Shown here one piece after another: positions 12,346-24,209 of a DNA stretch of 64,000 nucleotides. Made by a program: the position numbers and the translations under genes. The notes under the pieces are model-generated. The model was not told where the DNA came from. It did not search any database and saw only the letters and a list, made by a program, of their open reading frames with translations. Position 1 is the first letter of the stretch; the number at the start of each line of letters is the position of its first letter. The DNA comes from Brasenia schreberi. Taxonomy: Eukaryota; Streptophyta; Magnoliopsida; Nymphaeales; Cabombaceae. Where the stretch lies: positions 12,763,501 to 12,827,500 of the forward strand of contig JAYKKT010000079.1 in NCBI GenBank assembly GCA_036023115.1. The letters run 5' to 3'.

Positions 12346-13890
12346 TATATTTATACACTGCCTTACACGTCATGGATGGGTCAAACACGAGTGAACTGAA
12401 TCCTAGTGATTGCATACATACCATGGATAGTGGCGGATATCATAGTCAAAGGAAATTGGAACTGGTTATACTTTGAAACCGAGAAGGCAATGAAGGAATA
12501 CAACAGTTTCTGGTCAAAGTGGATGACAAGGATAGGAAGTAAAATAAGGTTGTAGATACCCCATTGAAGCAACAGGTTGGTGATGAACTGCAGTTGTCTT
12601 CTGGGTTTCTCTAGGTGCAACCTTCCATGAAAAGGCTCATGATGTTGATTACCACAATGGACGGAAGAGATAAGTTTCTTTGAATCTGAACGGCTCTCCA
12701 AAGATCAGGATATGTTTTATCTGCCCATGGAAACTCTCATAGCTCTCATACAAGTTCTTGGTGTCTAAGCAAAGGCACAAGTGGACTTCAGGCACACTTT
12801 GCGGTTCTCCAACAGATGCAAAATCTTCTGACCCACAAGCCAAGATCGGCCTAAAGCAAATTCACAGACAACGGCCTTTCACCAACTTCCCGAGAGAGAG
12901 AGAGAGATGGAGACACCAGCACCTACAGAACTGCTTCATGTAACTCTTCACGCCTGCATCTTTTATGCGACATCTCCTCCATCAGTTTGCAGCGCAAGTT
13001 TTCATGAGAGATCATATAAAGAAACAAATCAAATACGGTGTCATTCATCTGCATTCTTTGTAATTATCACGATAGTCATTCATCCAAGTAATAACTTTTT
13101 GTCTTGAAGTGCAGTTCAATGTATGTTTGGGGAGCAAGAGGCCGCTTATGTGACGATCAATTTCGATCACGCCACGGTTGCAGAAACCAGCCAAGATGCA
13201 GTACAAGAGAGACAGAAATTTGCAACGGAAATTAGCGAGGAAGAAACTCCCCTGTTAATTTGATGCTAATTAGTGAGTGATTCGCAAGAGGAATAATAAT
13301 CCCTTGTAAAATCTGCCTAAAGGCAGAATATTGTCTGTCTGCCTAGCAAAGGAATATTGACTAAAACATCAGTTGCTATGTATATTTCCGTGTCAACGCC
13401 ATTTAGCAAAGGGAAATTTCCCTTGCTAAACATGAATTTATCACCCTCATTATGAATTTCCCCCTAACCACTCCCTAGCATTTTCTATACAGTCCACTTG
13501 GGAACCGAGAATAGGCAAGATTTGGGCTTTATGACAATAAACTGTGATAATGGTAGAGAATTTGTTATGCAATTAACAGGTAGATTTTTCTGTTATAATA
13601 CACTAAGATTTACTTATTGCAATAGGGGATGATGTATGGCCTGAAAACTAATTTTTACCGTTTTTCTGATTCATGTTTTTCACATTTGAAACTTCCGAGT
13701 TTTGCTTGAAGTGAACTTTGCAAGCACATCTTTGAGTAAAGAATAACATTATATATATATATATATATAACATATAACATGCGTGACTGACAACCCATTA
13801 AGATGGAAGCTATAAAATCATGCGAGGAATCATTGAACAATTCCTTTGATCGGAGAATGTTGGACTTGAAAAGGTGATCAAACACTAATT
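12346..13890. other. Unidentified stretch with weak ORFs
   Basis: Minus-strand ORFs at 12649-12843 and 12381-12701 are the longest. The first is fairly ordinary in composition (CLCLDTKNLYESYESFHGQ) but matches no family I recognise, and no splice partners were found. A GA microsatellite lies at 12893-12908. A 29-nt near-perfect palindrome lies at 13402-13430, and a short (TA)n at 13750-13769. No gene is supported. Confidence 0.3.
13402..13430. repeat. Near-perfect 29-nt palindrome
   Basis: The arms TTTAGCAAAGGGAAA and TTTCCCTTGCTAAA are complementary apart from a one-base offset. A second TAGCAAAGG lies 60 bases upstream at 13344. It may be the tip-to-tip remains of a small foldback element. 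Nothing else around it was identified. Confidence 0.5.
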
Positions 13891-14108
13891 ATTAAGTTTG
13901 CGAAGTCTTATTAGCAAAGGACCAAAGAAGACAAGTGAGATTATCTGATTAAGTGTAGGTAGATAAATTAAAAATGGATTTGAAAGGGCCCCATAAGATT
14001 TGGATGGCCCATGGACCGGTGTCTTTGACTAAGTTTGACTCACTTGATCCTTGACTTGCTCAATTAATCCCATTTAAAGAACTTGACCTTAGAATTTATA
14101 TGACACAA

Positions 14109-15996
14109 TGTAACGCTTAAGCGTTACTGCACAGGCTGTGCAGTAACAGCCATGTAAGATGAAGGGCCTATAAAAGGGGCCCTTCATACTACATTGTCCA
14201 GGGAGTTGGGGCAGCCTCGAACCAGCCGGAAAACGAGAGGAATCGGCCGGAATCCGGTAAGTTGACTTATTTTTCAGATTTTTGTTTTTCTTTCTAATTT
14301 TTGATGAAAAACTTATTGAAAATCATCGTTTTGGGCTTGGATTGGAGGTTTGAGGTAGAACTAAGCATTTTGGTGGGGTACGTAGGCAATGGCGTCGATT
14401 TGGCCGAAAAACGGTTGTGATTCGCCGGAAATCGACGATGATGCCAAAAAAAAAAAAAAAAAAACTTTTGGGCATGTCCTTCATTTCCGTGTCGTGTCAT
14501 GTCTGAATTGTCATGAACCGACACTGGTTTGTGTCGTGTCCTCGTGTCGCGTGTTAAGAACCAGTTTTGTGTCAAAATAGGTTCTGTGTCGGAAATGGGT
14601 CTAGTTTGGGTCGTGTCTTGAAATGGGTTTCTGGGTTAAGAATAAGACCTGTGTCAGTAGTTACAGGTTCTGTGTTGATACAGTGACACAAACTACCTAT
14701 TGGGTCACTCATTCGGATTAGGTATGAAATTGGGTATCGATTTGGATCTCGAATAGCTTAAACGGATCCAAATTGGGGTTTGGGATTCGATTCGGATATA
14801 GTTTGTTTCGTTAGACTTATAGTTAAATAAATTTTAATGTTTTAATTATTTATAATTGTTTAGAGATTAAAATTGGAAGATTTGGTGGTGATAAGAGTGG
14901 CCTAGCAGCTTGTGGACTGGATCTTAGTGCTGCTTCAGGTAGGGGGTTATGCATTCTTTTATAGAACCATGCTAGAAGTGATTTTACTGTTTTAGATAGA
15001 TTTAAATGTGCATGATTGATAACTGTTTTATTGAAGTTTGTGAAATGTTATTCGCAATTATGGGTTATTTGATATGCCTTTTAAATAGAACATGTTTATG
15101 ACACTGTTTGATAAAAAGCATGTTTTGATATGCATGTGTTGTGTGAACATGGTATTTAAATGTTGTTTAAATGTTGTGTGGATATGAGTTTGATTTTGGA
15201 TATTCGTGGATCTGGATATGATTTGTGAATGTGATGAACTATAATTGGTTTTAGAAATGTAATGATGTGTGAATATACGAGCCGTACTTGTGTGGTTTGT
15301 GTGGGGTCTCTAGAGACTTGCAGGTCCCTCGGGCGATCTGGCTTGGGGCGAATATAGGGTGTGTTCCCGGGCACTCTGCCGTGAGAGTCGGCGTGGTTAC
15401 CGTCATGGACGGGGTTACCGAGGTCACATTAGGGAGGGTCGGACGACTCCCGTGGCCTTTGGGGCAGACACAGTATGGGCTGTAATTATCGAAACTAATG
15501 ATGTGCGTGCGTGTGTGTGAGTGTATGCGTATGAATTTGAGATCATGATTTAAAAGTAAATGTGTTTTGCTATGAAATGATTGCGAACTATGCATGCTTT
15601 TAGTATGTTTTCTGTTTAAAGATGCTTAACCTCCCTACTGAGCTATGTATAGGAGTTCACCCTATTGTTTTACAGCTCATCCTGAAGCTAGCACTTTGAA
15701 GGCACACGGAGCAGAGTAGGAGTTTGATAGAGTAGCATTTTTATTTTAGATGGTATGATAAGTGTTGAATAATTTAGAAAGTCTTTTATTCGGGGTTATT
15801 GTTAGGTGAGTCCCGCACCATTTTGGACGTGTTGTTTAGAACTTCGATATGAATATTTATTTCAGTTAGATATTTCTTGAGTTTGAATTAAATTGGTATT
15901 GTATTTATTTAATACTCACCATCACGCCCGTGCGAGAAGTGGCCACGTGGCATCGGCTCGGGCCGGGTCGTGGTCGCGACCCGTGCGGGTGTGACA
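14109..15996 (+). mobile_element. Solo LTR, family B (1.89 kb)
   Basis: It starts TGTAACGC, ends GGGTGTGACA and is flanked by a perfect 5-bp duplication CACAA (14104-14108 and 15997-16001). A TATA box (TATAAAA, 14169) lies close to the left end, giving + orientation with a very short U3 and a long R/U5. The body is more GC-rich than the flanks, especially 15290-15480 and 15925-15996. ORFs inside, such as 15251-15595 minus and 15288-15485 plus, are incidental. Size and ends suit a Ty3/gypsy LTR; no internal region remains. Confidence 0.8.
14161..14185 (+). promoter_or_regulatory. LTR TATA box inside inverted arms
   Basis: The arms GAAGGGCC and GGCCCTTC are perfect complements and enclose TATAAAAGG. 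By position it is the retroelement core promoter, with transcription expected to begin roughly 25-35 bases downstream. The same arrangement occurs in two unrelated elements at 43745 and 56811. Confidence 0.65.
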
Positions 15997-16001
15997 CACA
16001 A

Positions 16002-16947
16002 TCTTGAAGGTTCAGCTGAAAGGCCAGATGGTCCCTCTAAGTCTTACTTCGTAATTTAATTGGTTATCTACAATTAATATGAAGTGCATCAAACTAATTC
16101 AAGGTGCATCGCCCAAGGCTTGTTCAAGCCCGATGGAGGGCATCCCAACCTATGATCATTCAAATGGAAGGTTAATTAAGTGATTATTCGTGACAAGTGA
16201 GAACCAGCCAACCTAGGTGTAACAACATGTAGAAGATTTCAATTCTTTCTTGAAAAATTATATCTTTCATAAAGATAAGGAAAGATGGATCATGCTCTTA
16301 TTGGACTTTCCTATCAAATTAAAGATGAAAATGAAAGGTTGTTTCTGCTGAATTTTTATTGTAAAAAGTATGACAAACTTGTCAATTTTATATACCTCAA
16401 ACCTCTTCTACAAAAAGGGGTCTCCTCTTATATTGTAAGAAAAATCTCTCAATAATTAAAAGTTCTTTCTTCTCTCTTTTTTTCTCTTTTGTTGATGTGC
16501 TTGTGAAATGTTCGATCAAGAAGGAGGCGTTTGGTTACGACAGTAGCAACTGGTTCTATAGGTTTCATCCTCTTATTTCTTAGGTCATATTGGAAATCAT
16601 CCTAGGTCTCCCATCTTAATAAATAGTGTTGATACTTGCATTCATCTTAATCAGCACATTAATTGCATGATAGATATTAGTTATCCATCCTATCTTAATT
16701 AGTCACATTAGTTATCATCAACTATATATTAGTTATCCATGTTAGTTATGAACATCTTAGCTTAGTTAATGTGTCACACATTAGAAAAGTTCATTCTTTT
16801 TTTCATATATTAATCATCCATATTAGATTACCCACACCCATCTGCCATTCTAGTTATTTGCATTTTTAGTGTGCATGCTGGACATTATTTTTTTAAATTT
16901 ATGGTAAATAAACTAGAAACGAGTTATTTCAGAGAATCATAAATAAG
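16002..16947. other. AT-rich, LTR-like sequence without a gene
   Basis: No ORF of note. The segment 16390-16620 (CTCTTATATTGTAAG, then a T/TC-rich run, then GTTCGATCAAGAAGGAGG) has the look of an LTR R/U5 region and resembles 2100-2350. No ends or duplications were found. Confidence 0.25.
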
Positions 16948-17390
16948 ATGAATACAAAAGGATGTTTTAATGGAAACTCCACAGGTAATCTTGTTCCAAC
17001 TGAGTCAGATTATATAAGAACAAAAAGGAAGGCTAGAGGTTTTTTTCAAGAAAAATACCTGAAAAACAAAATGGAGATGGAAGGTGTAAAAAAAATAAGA
17101 AAAACAGAAATGGATATTTGTTTAAGTGAAGAAATAATAGAAGATCATGGCAATTTCACTATTTTAAGATGGTGGAGGATTAATTCAAAGAGATTCTCAT
17201 TCTTGCATATATGATGAAAGATATCTTGGCAGTTCTCATATCTAAGTATAGGAGGGAGGGTCCTTGACATATTCAGATCTTTAATGTCGAAGGTAGCTGA
17301 ATACTTGATTTGCATACAAGATTGGCTATGAGATGGTATTATTTTGATTATTGAGAAAGAATTGGAAGATGTGAAAATTTTGAAAAGGGT
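16948..17390 (+). pseudogene. hAT transposase C-terminal remnant
   Basis: The ORF at 16948-17214 ends with EMDICLSEEIIEDHGNFTI and LRWWRINSKRFSFL, the pattern preceding the hAT dimerisation block in plant hAT transposases (E.D.YL.E..., FDIL.WWK.NS.RFP.LS). After stops and a frameshift the next block is still legible: GGRVLDIFRSLMSKVAEYLI, then IQDWL and IEKELEDVKI, corresponding to the usual GGRVLD.FRSSL.P..VEALIC..DWL and E.ELED. The catalytic region is absent. No terminal repeats were found, so this is a fossil fragment. Confidence 0.7.
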
Positions 17391-17399
17391 AAAACATAC

Positions 17400-19750
17400 T
17401 AGTATTTTAATTGCCTTTATCTTTTATTATCTTATGACATTTCAGGCTTAGAAGCTATTGGATTGGGAAGGAGTGTGGTAGCATTGAGTAGCAACATAAA
17501 TTCATTAAGTAATTATGTTATAAAGTATCAACTATTTCTTTTATTATATTTTTCATGATTATATAGTTTACTTTTTTATGTAGGTATAATGGAGTTGGAC
17601 GAAGAATGAAGATGATGGTCAAAGTGAGGAATAGTTTGATTGATATTGAATATGTTACCGTAGATTAATAATTAAAATGATATACAAAACAAATAGTTTG
17701 ACTTCTCCTATCATTGATGTTCTTTATGACTTACTATTACAACATTCTTCTATGATGGCATACTTCATGTAACATGCAAGAAACTCATTATCTGCCTATT
17801 CAATATTCTTCTACAAGGAAGATATAGTTTATCAATGATCAATCACAAAAGGCATATCTTCGATAAGATATACTTTTATGGTTTTACTTGTATCAATACA
17901 ACATCGAGAAGTTAGAAGAGTGTATTTTATAGTTCAACCTAAAACTTGAGGGTATTGTAAGATGTACTTTTATAATATTGTTTGAACTAGCATCAATGCA
18001 TTTAAAAAAGTTAGCTTCATGATGTGCATCACTTACAGTAACATGACCATACAACACAAGGATGTGCTTGGCAGGAAACTTGTGGGATCATACTTTGCAT
18101 GAAGATCCTCTAGGCGTATCACCTCCTTGTCCTAGTGTGTTACTTTTGAGGTGTTGAGGGGTTCTTTATAGTGACTATGAACTCTTGAGAAAGAGGTATA
18201 CCTCACCCCTAACTATATAAATCTTTGTACATTTTTTGTGTATATTTGTGTTTTATGTTCTCTTTTTGTTCTTCAATCCCAACATTTACTTTTGTTGTCA
18301 TAGTAGTAAGTAAAAGAAGCCTAGTATGGATTCTCCATCATTTTCATGTTATGGGACAATGTATGTGTGTTTAGTATATGTTTTCTTATTTTGAAACAAC
18401 ATAAACAAAAATCACAATGATGGTTCCATCGAGTTTTAGTGGTCATTTTGTCTAGTTTAGTATCATACAAATGAGTTCTGTTAAATGCTATGTTTAAGTT
18501 AGCTGTAAATGATGTTCTTGTATACGTACTCTTTATGCAAGTAATGAAGACAATATATAATCTTTCATATTGGGATTTATGGATTGAAGGACAAATTCTC
18601 TGCCCTACTATCTCTTTCATGTCCAATTGTGTATAAAACCAATATGAATAACCAAATCGAACCGAATTAATTCGGTTCAGTTTTGGGACCAACAATTTTT
18701 AACATTTCAATATTCGGTTATTTAAGTTCATTTATTGAACTGAACCGACCGATGCTCACCCCTACTCCTCGTACGGCCTCCTTTTAGGTCATCTCTAAAT
18801 CAACGACCTAAAAGTCATGTCATCTACTTCTTATCGATGCATGAAAATCCTAATGAACTTTAGCTGTCATAGGAGAAGACAACATGGTCCATTTTCCTAG
18901 AGCACGAGGTCCCAACTTCAACCTTTCCTTTTGTTGTATCTCGCTCTATTAGAGTGAGTCCATTAACTTAGTCTAATCCATCCCTAAGCCCTATTGATCC
19001 TCCTACCACTTTTACTCCCTCCTCCCAAGTCTTCGTCATAGATCATATTAACATACCTAGGGTCTTTCACTTGGGAGAGTGAATTAGTGATTCACCCCTT
19101 TACTCTTGTCCCAAATGTCCAACCTTTACTCGTTTCGAGAAAGCTTTGGGCTTGCTTCTATCCATGGGATATTCTCTATTTCAAGGTCTTAGCACCTACT
19201 TTCAAGGTCCATTCATACCTATGGAATCTAGAATCGGTCACAATCATACATTTTACAGCCCCTTGCCCATCTTCATTGTTGACAGAGTTATTAATGACCC
19301 TAAGTCTCATTATTATGGCTTGAAGGTTTTATTCCTAAGTTCATTTTCTGATTCTCACTTCAGTAAGAGAAGTTCTCTCTCTAAGTAAGAGAAATTCTCC
19401 CTCTCCAAGTAAGAAAAGTTATTTAAAGACTTGATATGGACCATTATCAAGGCATCACCAAGTGTGTCATCTTACTCTACTTAGATTTGCATATATTAAT
19501 TCCAAAAATCTAGAAATAAAATAAAAAAAATCTAAAAAAAATCTAAAAAATCCAAAAATAAATGATCAACATCCATTGTCCTTAGGTCATCCAAGTCTTC
19601 TTTTTCTACTATTCTTGAGCATGCATTCACATATGTTGACATCACTTCATTCACTCCTATTTATGTCACGGTACATTAATATCATTTCTTTATATCACAC
19701 TCCCCATTTCGACCTCACATATCACCTTATAATGTCCACTCAAAAATCAT
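17400..19750. other. AT-rich non-coding stretch
   Basis: Short ORFs only (for example 18321-18695 minus and 19087-19388 plus), none with a recognisable domain. The only structured part is the AACCGAAC-type remnant at 18640-18765. The 3' part, 19560-19760, leads into the decayed gypsy polyprotein. Confidence 0.4.
18640..18765. repeat. Fragment of a non-autonomous element with AACCGAA motifs
   Basis: It contains a perfect 20-nt palindrome (18659-18678, GAACCGAATT and its complement), GAACTGAACCGACC, and the end GATGCTCACCCCTA. The reverse complement of that end, TAGGGGTGAGCATC, is a common terminus of small plant hAT-like elements. The other end was not found. It resembles the element at 62573-63184. 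Confidence 0.4.
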
Positions 19751-19759
19751 TGATGAGAT

Positions 19760-22100
19760 AACGCTTGAGTCTAGAGAGGAAAAAGATGATAGTACAACCC
19801 TGCCCAAATTTAACCAAGCAATAGAACATCAAGAAAACCCATCTAACATGGTAGGAGGAGACTTTTTCGAAGTCAACCTCGAGTAAGAATCCAATTCTAA
19901 GATCAGTTATGATAGGTGCTTGCCCAATCGAATCTTAGAGAGAGGTATTCACTAAGTTCCTACAGAAGAACAAGGTCTTGTTTTCATGAACATATTTAAA
20001 CATGCCTAAGTTAGACTCAGAAATCATTGAACATCGTCTTAGGCATTCACTAAGTTCCCATAGATGAACAAGAACGTGTTTGTGTGGACATATTCAAACA
20101 TGCATGAGTTAGATCCAAAAATCATTAAACATCATCTTAGGCATTCATTAAGTTCCTATGGATGAACAAGAACGTGTTTGCAAGGATATATTTAGATATG
20201 CTTGGGTCAGACCAAAAAATCGTTGAACATCATCTTACCCTAAATCATACTATTAAATCAGTTAGGTAGAAACTTAGAAAGATTCACCCTAAAGTTGAAC
20301 TTTCAATTAAAGAGAGTCTCCAAGAAATGCTTAAGACCTGATTTGTTCGGATGGTAGCCTCCTTCTGTTGGTTGTCTAACATTGTCATAGTAAAAAAATT
20401 TAACGAAAGGTTAGAGTTTGCATTGACTTTAAGAACCTAAACGAAGCTACTCCTAACAACGATTTTCTCTTATCAAACACATTGACTTAATGATTGATAG
20501 TACGATAAGCTATAAAATATTTTCTTTCATGGATTGTTACTATGTATACAACTAGCTAAAGTTGCATTTGAAGGACAAATAAAATGATATTAGAGCAACT
20601 TACCATTATGCTACAATGATGGTCTTTCATGATCAGATTTAGAAGCTCATGAAAGTCTATGCATATGACATCTTAGTGAAATCCAAACAAATAACCTTAT
20701 ACCTAGAGTCATCATCCTAGGCATTTAACCACTTATATTAATACAACTTGATGTTAAATTCCCTTAAGTATGTCTTCAAAATTGAGTTGAGTAAATTCTT
20801 AGAGTTCATGGTAAGTCAAAAGGGTATAGACATCGAGCCATCTAAGATCTGGGCCATTATCAACATATATTTCTACCCTCCAACGTGTCCCAACTTAGGA
20901 ACCTCCAAGGTCGATTATAAATCATAGTAAGGTTTATCTCTAACTTAATCATAAAATGTAAATCGCTCAATCAATTACTTTGCAAGAACATTCACTTTGA
21001 GTTGAATAATGAGTATCGAGATCCTTAAACTAGTTGAAGGAGTATATGTTTAGTCCCCCTATCATTTGATCTCCTCGATGAGGACAACCACTACTCCAAT
21101 ACTTATTCGTCAATGAATCAACCTTAGGACTTAGGAGCCCTCCTTTTATAATATGAAGATGGTGGAAAATTTGCTATATATTACATCTCAAAAACAGTAA
21201 TTTGATTCGAGCAAAAGTACAATTGATTAAAGAAAATATGTTTAGCATTAGTATGGACAACTCACAAGTTGTGTCACTACATGTTATCCTATGAAGTTCA
21301 AGTTATCTCCGCCTTAGACCCGATTAGGTACCTTTTTGAGAAGCATATCCTTATATGTAAGTTGGGTAGGTTATTACTCCTCATGAAGTATAATCTTAGA
21401 TATTAGTCTTAGAAATCCATTAAAGGTTAATCCCTTATCGATCATTTGGCCAGTCTATTTCTAGAAGATTAGGTTCTTGTACCCAATGCTTTTTCAGGTA
21501 ACATATCCTTACCATATCTGATGTTTGTAAGCAACATGTGCTCTTAATAAAAAAAGTCAATCATACCAAGAAAATGTATTTCAACGGTTTTAGGACCTGA
21601 GTTGGGGCAAACATCCACGTTGTTGTGGTCTCTTCTAAGGAGTCTGAGATCCCTAAGTCCTTTTGATTTGACTTTGAGTGTTACAATAATGTCACCAAGT
21701 ATGGGACTATCAAACAAGGCCTAAAGATCCTTGTATGACAGTCTAAGTGCTACTCACATAAATATATTAAACACTTTCATCTTAGTCACAAACAAAGTCA
21801 TTGGAGTTTGAAAGGTAAAACATGATCGTCTAGCTCTCTATCATTGCCACACAACCTAGTCCACTTGAGGACAACTCGTTCGTTGACAATTTGTCCTCCT
21901 TGGCCTTATCTCTCATGCTAGAACTGAGTTTATGCACTAAATCTATCGAGGTTTAGAAGGTCGCCTAGCTAGCTTATGATCCTCCACCCACTAAATCTAC
22001 CATATGTTGGGTTGAACCTACAAATGATAGTTTATCTTGGTTTCATGACATCAAGATTTTCCTTGAGAGAGGAGAACTTCCTCCACAAATTACCTCATAG
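19760..22100 (+). pseudogene. Decayed Ty3/gypsy polyprotein (RT, RNase H)
   Basis: No long ORF survives, but domain landmarks read in order across frames. Near 20200 is a block like DVFAW.Y.DMPG.DP.IVEHHL. At 20340-20460 is the RT start, with WLSNIVIVKK and IDFKNLNE-like text. At 20650-20700 is YAYDILVKS, where YVDDMLVKS is usual. At 20790-20850 is KFLEFMVSQKGI. At 21310-21400 is DPIRYLFEKHIL, typical of the RNase H connection. At 21600-21730 is DFECYNNVTKYGTI, matching the plant gypsy RNase H block. The YVDD aspartate pair is disrupted, so the copy is dead. LTRs were not found. Confidence 0.75.
19944..20237 (+). repeat. 98-bp segment in three tandem copies
   Basis: Copies lie at 19944-20041, 20042-20139 and 20140-20237, each starting GG(T/C)ATTCA and ending CATC.TCTTA. 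The period is exactly 98 bases. The unit encodes the DVFAW...DMPG...HHL block ahead of the gypsy RT domain. Since 98 is not a multiple of three, the duplication itself would break the frame, so it probably arose after or at element death. Confidence 0.9.
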
Positions 22101-22139
22101 AGATCAAACGATCATTAAAAATTATTGTGTGAGCAAAAG

Positions 22140-22350
22140 TTAAAAATTTCAATCAACTTCTTGGCTGGTTAAAAGTGGTTTAGCACTTGCTTCCATTATG
22201 CAAAGGTCTTAAGTTTGAATCCTTTGAATGTAGAAATCTGGAACTAGAGCATTAGCTCAATGATAGGCTCTAGACTCCCATGCTACAATGGTGAGTTTGA
22301 TTCGTGGGAGATGCCTGAGTGTGCGTGGTTAAACAAGATCACTTCCAAGT
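22140..22350 (+). repeat. tRNA-like (SINE-related) sequences, two adjacent
   Basis: Two stretches resemble pol III promoter boxes. The first is GTTTAGCACTTG with AAGTTTGAATCC (about 22151-22222). The second is TAGCTCAATGATAGG with GAGTTTGATTCG (about 22253-22311). No cloverleaf could be drawn convincingly, so they are not called tRNA genes. Confidence 0.3.
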
Positions 22351-22440
22351 AAACCCGAAACTGGAACCACCAGTTTTTTGAGACTTAAACAACTCGATTC
22401 CTCTTTCAGTCCAATTCCTATTCCATAGAGTGCGGGACCG

Positions 22441-22701
22441 GAACTAAATCGGGTGGTACATGGTTTCAGGTATGCTTACATTGATTTCAGTTCAAGCCTA
22501 TTCTTGGCCTTGTTTGGTTCTAGTTGGCTGAACTAAATCGGGTGGTACATGGTTTCAGGTCTGGTTACATTGATTTCAGTTCAAGCCTATTCTTGGCCTT
22601 GTTTGGTTCTAGTTGGCTGAACTAAATCGGGTGGTACATGGTTTCAGGTCTGGTTACATTGATTTCAGTTCAAGCCTATTCTTGGCCTTGTTTGGTTCTA
22701 A
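22441..22701 (+). repeat. 89-bp segment in three tandem copies
   Basis: Copies begin at 22441, 22530 and 22619 with GAACTAAATCGGGTGG and end near TTTGGTTCTAGTTGGCT. Copies 2 and 3 appear identical over most of their length; copy 1 differs at TATGCT versus TCTGGT. The unit is non-coding. The flanks (GGGACCGGAACT, GGAACCGTTGAGCC) hint at an AACC-rich non-autonomous element. Confidence 0.9.
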
Positions 22702-23157
22702 TAGGAACCGTTGAGCCAGTTTGGAGATATGTTTAGGTGTGTTAGGCTTTGGCCTTCCTTGTTACACAAAAGGAAAAAAGTGCTAGGAGAGCTTTAACCC
22801 CACACTCAACCAACATTGCTCCAACCGGTTTAGTACATACATATACCGATGGTATACTTCACCAAAAAGAATTGTTCAAAATTTCAAAGTTTTTATTTGA
22901 CAATCTAATTCAAATTAAAAGTACAACATTAAGTCTGTTTAGTCAAAAACATCATTTCAAAATTAGGGAGCTGATACTAACTGCAAGTTTTAGTACTTGT
23001 TAAAATCATGTTTTCTACTACCAAATCAACCATTTGTAAATCTATTTACAAGTTATACCAGTGAAACAAAGGATCCATGCCATAGAATCCAACCTGCAAT
23101 TCCGGTCAAATTTACCATTTGTAAACCGATTTCATCAAACCTCGGCACTTTAAGACT

Positions 23158-23889
<732 letters not shown>

Positions 23890-24092
23890 TTTAACCTTCA
23901 ATTGATGACGCTCACAGTAGGCCCGTCCAGTGACAAGCTAAATAAAGCTGTCACAGACACATGGAAAACTAATTTTAGTGTCAACCATATTGTATTATTA
24001 CCTATTAAAAATGATACATGCCGTTACAATATAGATGTATTTAAAAATCACCTGCTTTCAACTGCAAAATATCTTATTGATTAAAGCAGTCA

Positions 24093-24205
24093 AAGCGTTA
24101 GCGCTTAGTTGGTAGGGGTTCAACTCACAAGACGAAAGTCATGAGTTCAATATCCTGGGTGTGTGTATACGTGGTTTCTTCCTCCCTGTTGTGATAAAAA
24201 AACAC
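24093..24205 (+). repeat. SINE-like, tRNA-derived sequence
   Basis: A box A-like TAGCGCTTAGTTGGTAGG and a box B-like GAGTTCAATATCC lie about 45 bases apart, followed by a CCTCCCTGTTGTGATAAAAAAA tail region. The same architecture and tail words (CTCCCTGCTGTAACCGAAAAAA) occur at 28498-28608. A retroposed tRNA-derived element is the simplest reading. Confidence 0.5.
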
Positions 24206-24209
24206 TCAT

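Noticed and set aside
12381..12843. Minus-strand gene in the block after LINE copy 2
   Set aside because: Two short ORFs without a known domain, splice partner or clear start context; kept only as an unidentified stretch.
19944..22701. CRISPR-like arrays
   Set aside because: The 98-bp and 89-bp repeats are contiguous without spacers, and the sequence is eukaryotic.
24093..24170. Functional tRNA gene
   Set aside because: Box-like words are present but no stable cloverleaf or intact acceptor stem could be drawn.
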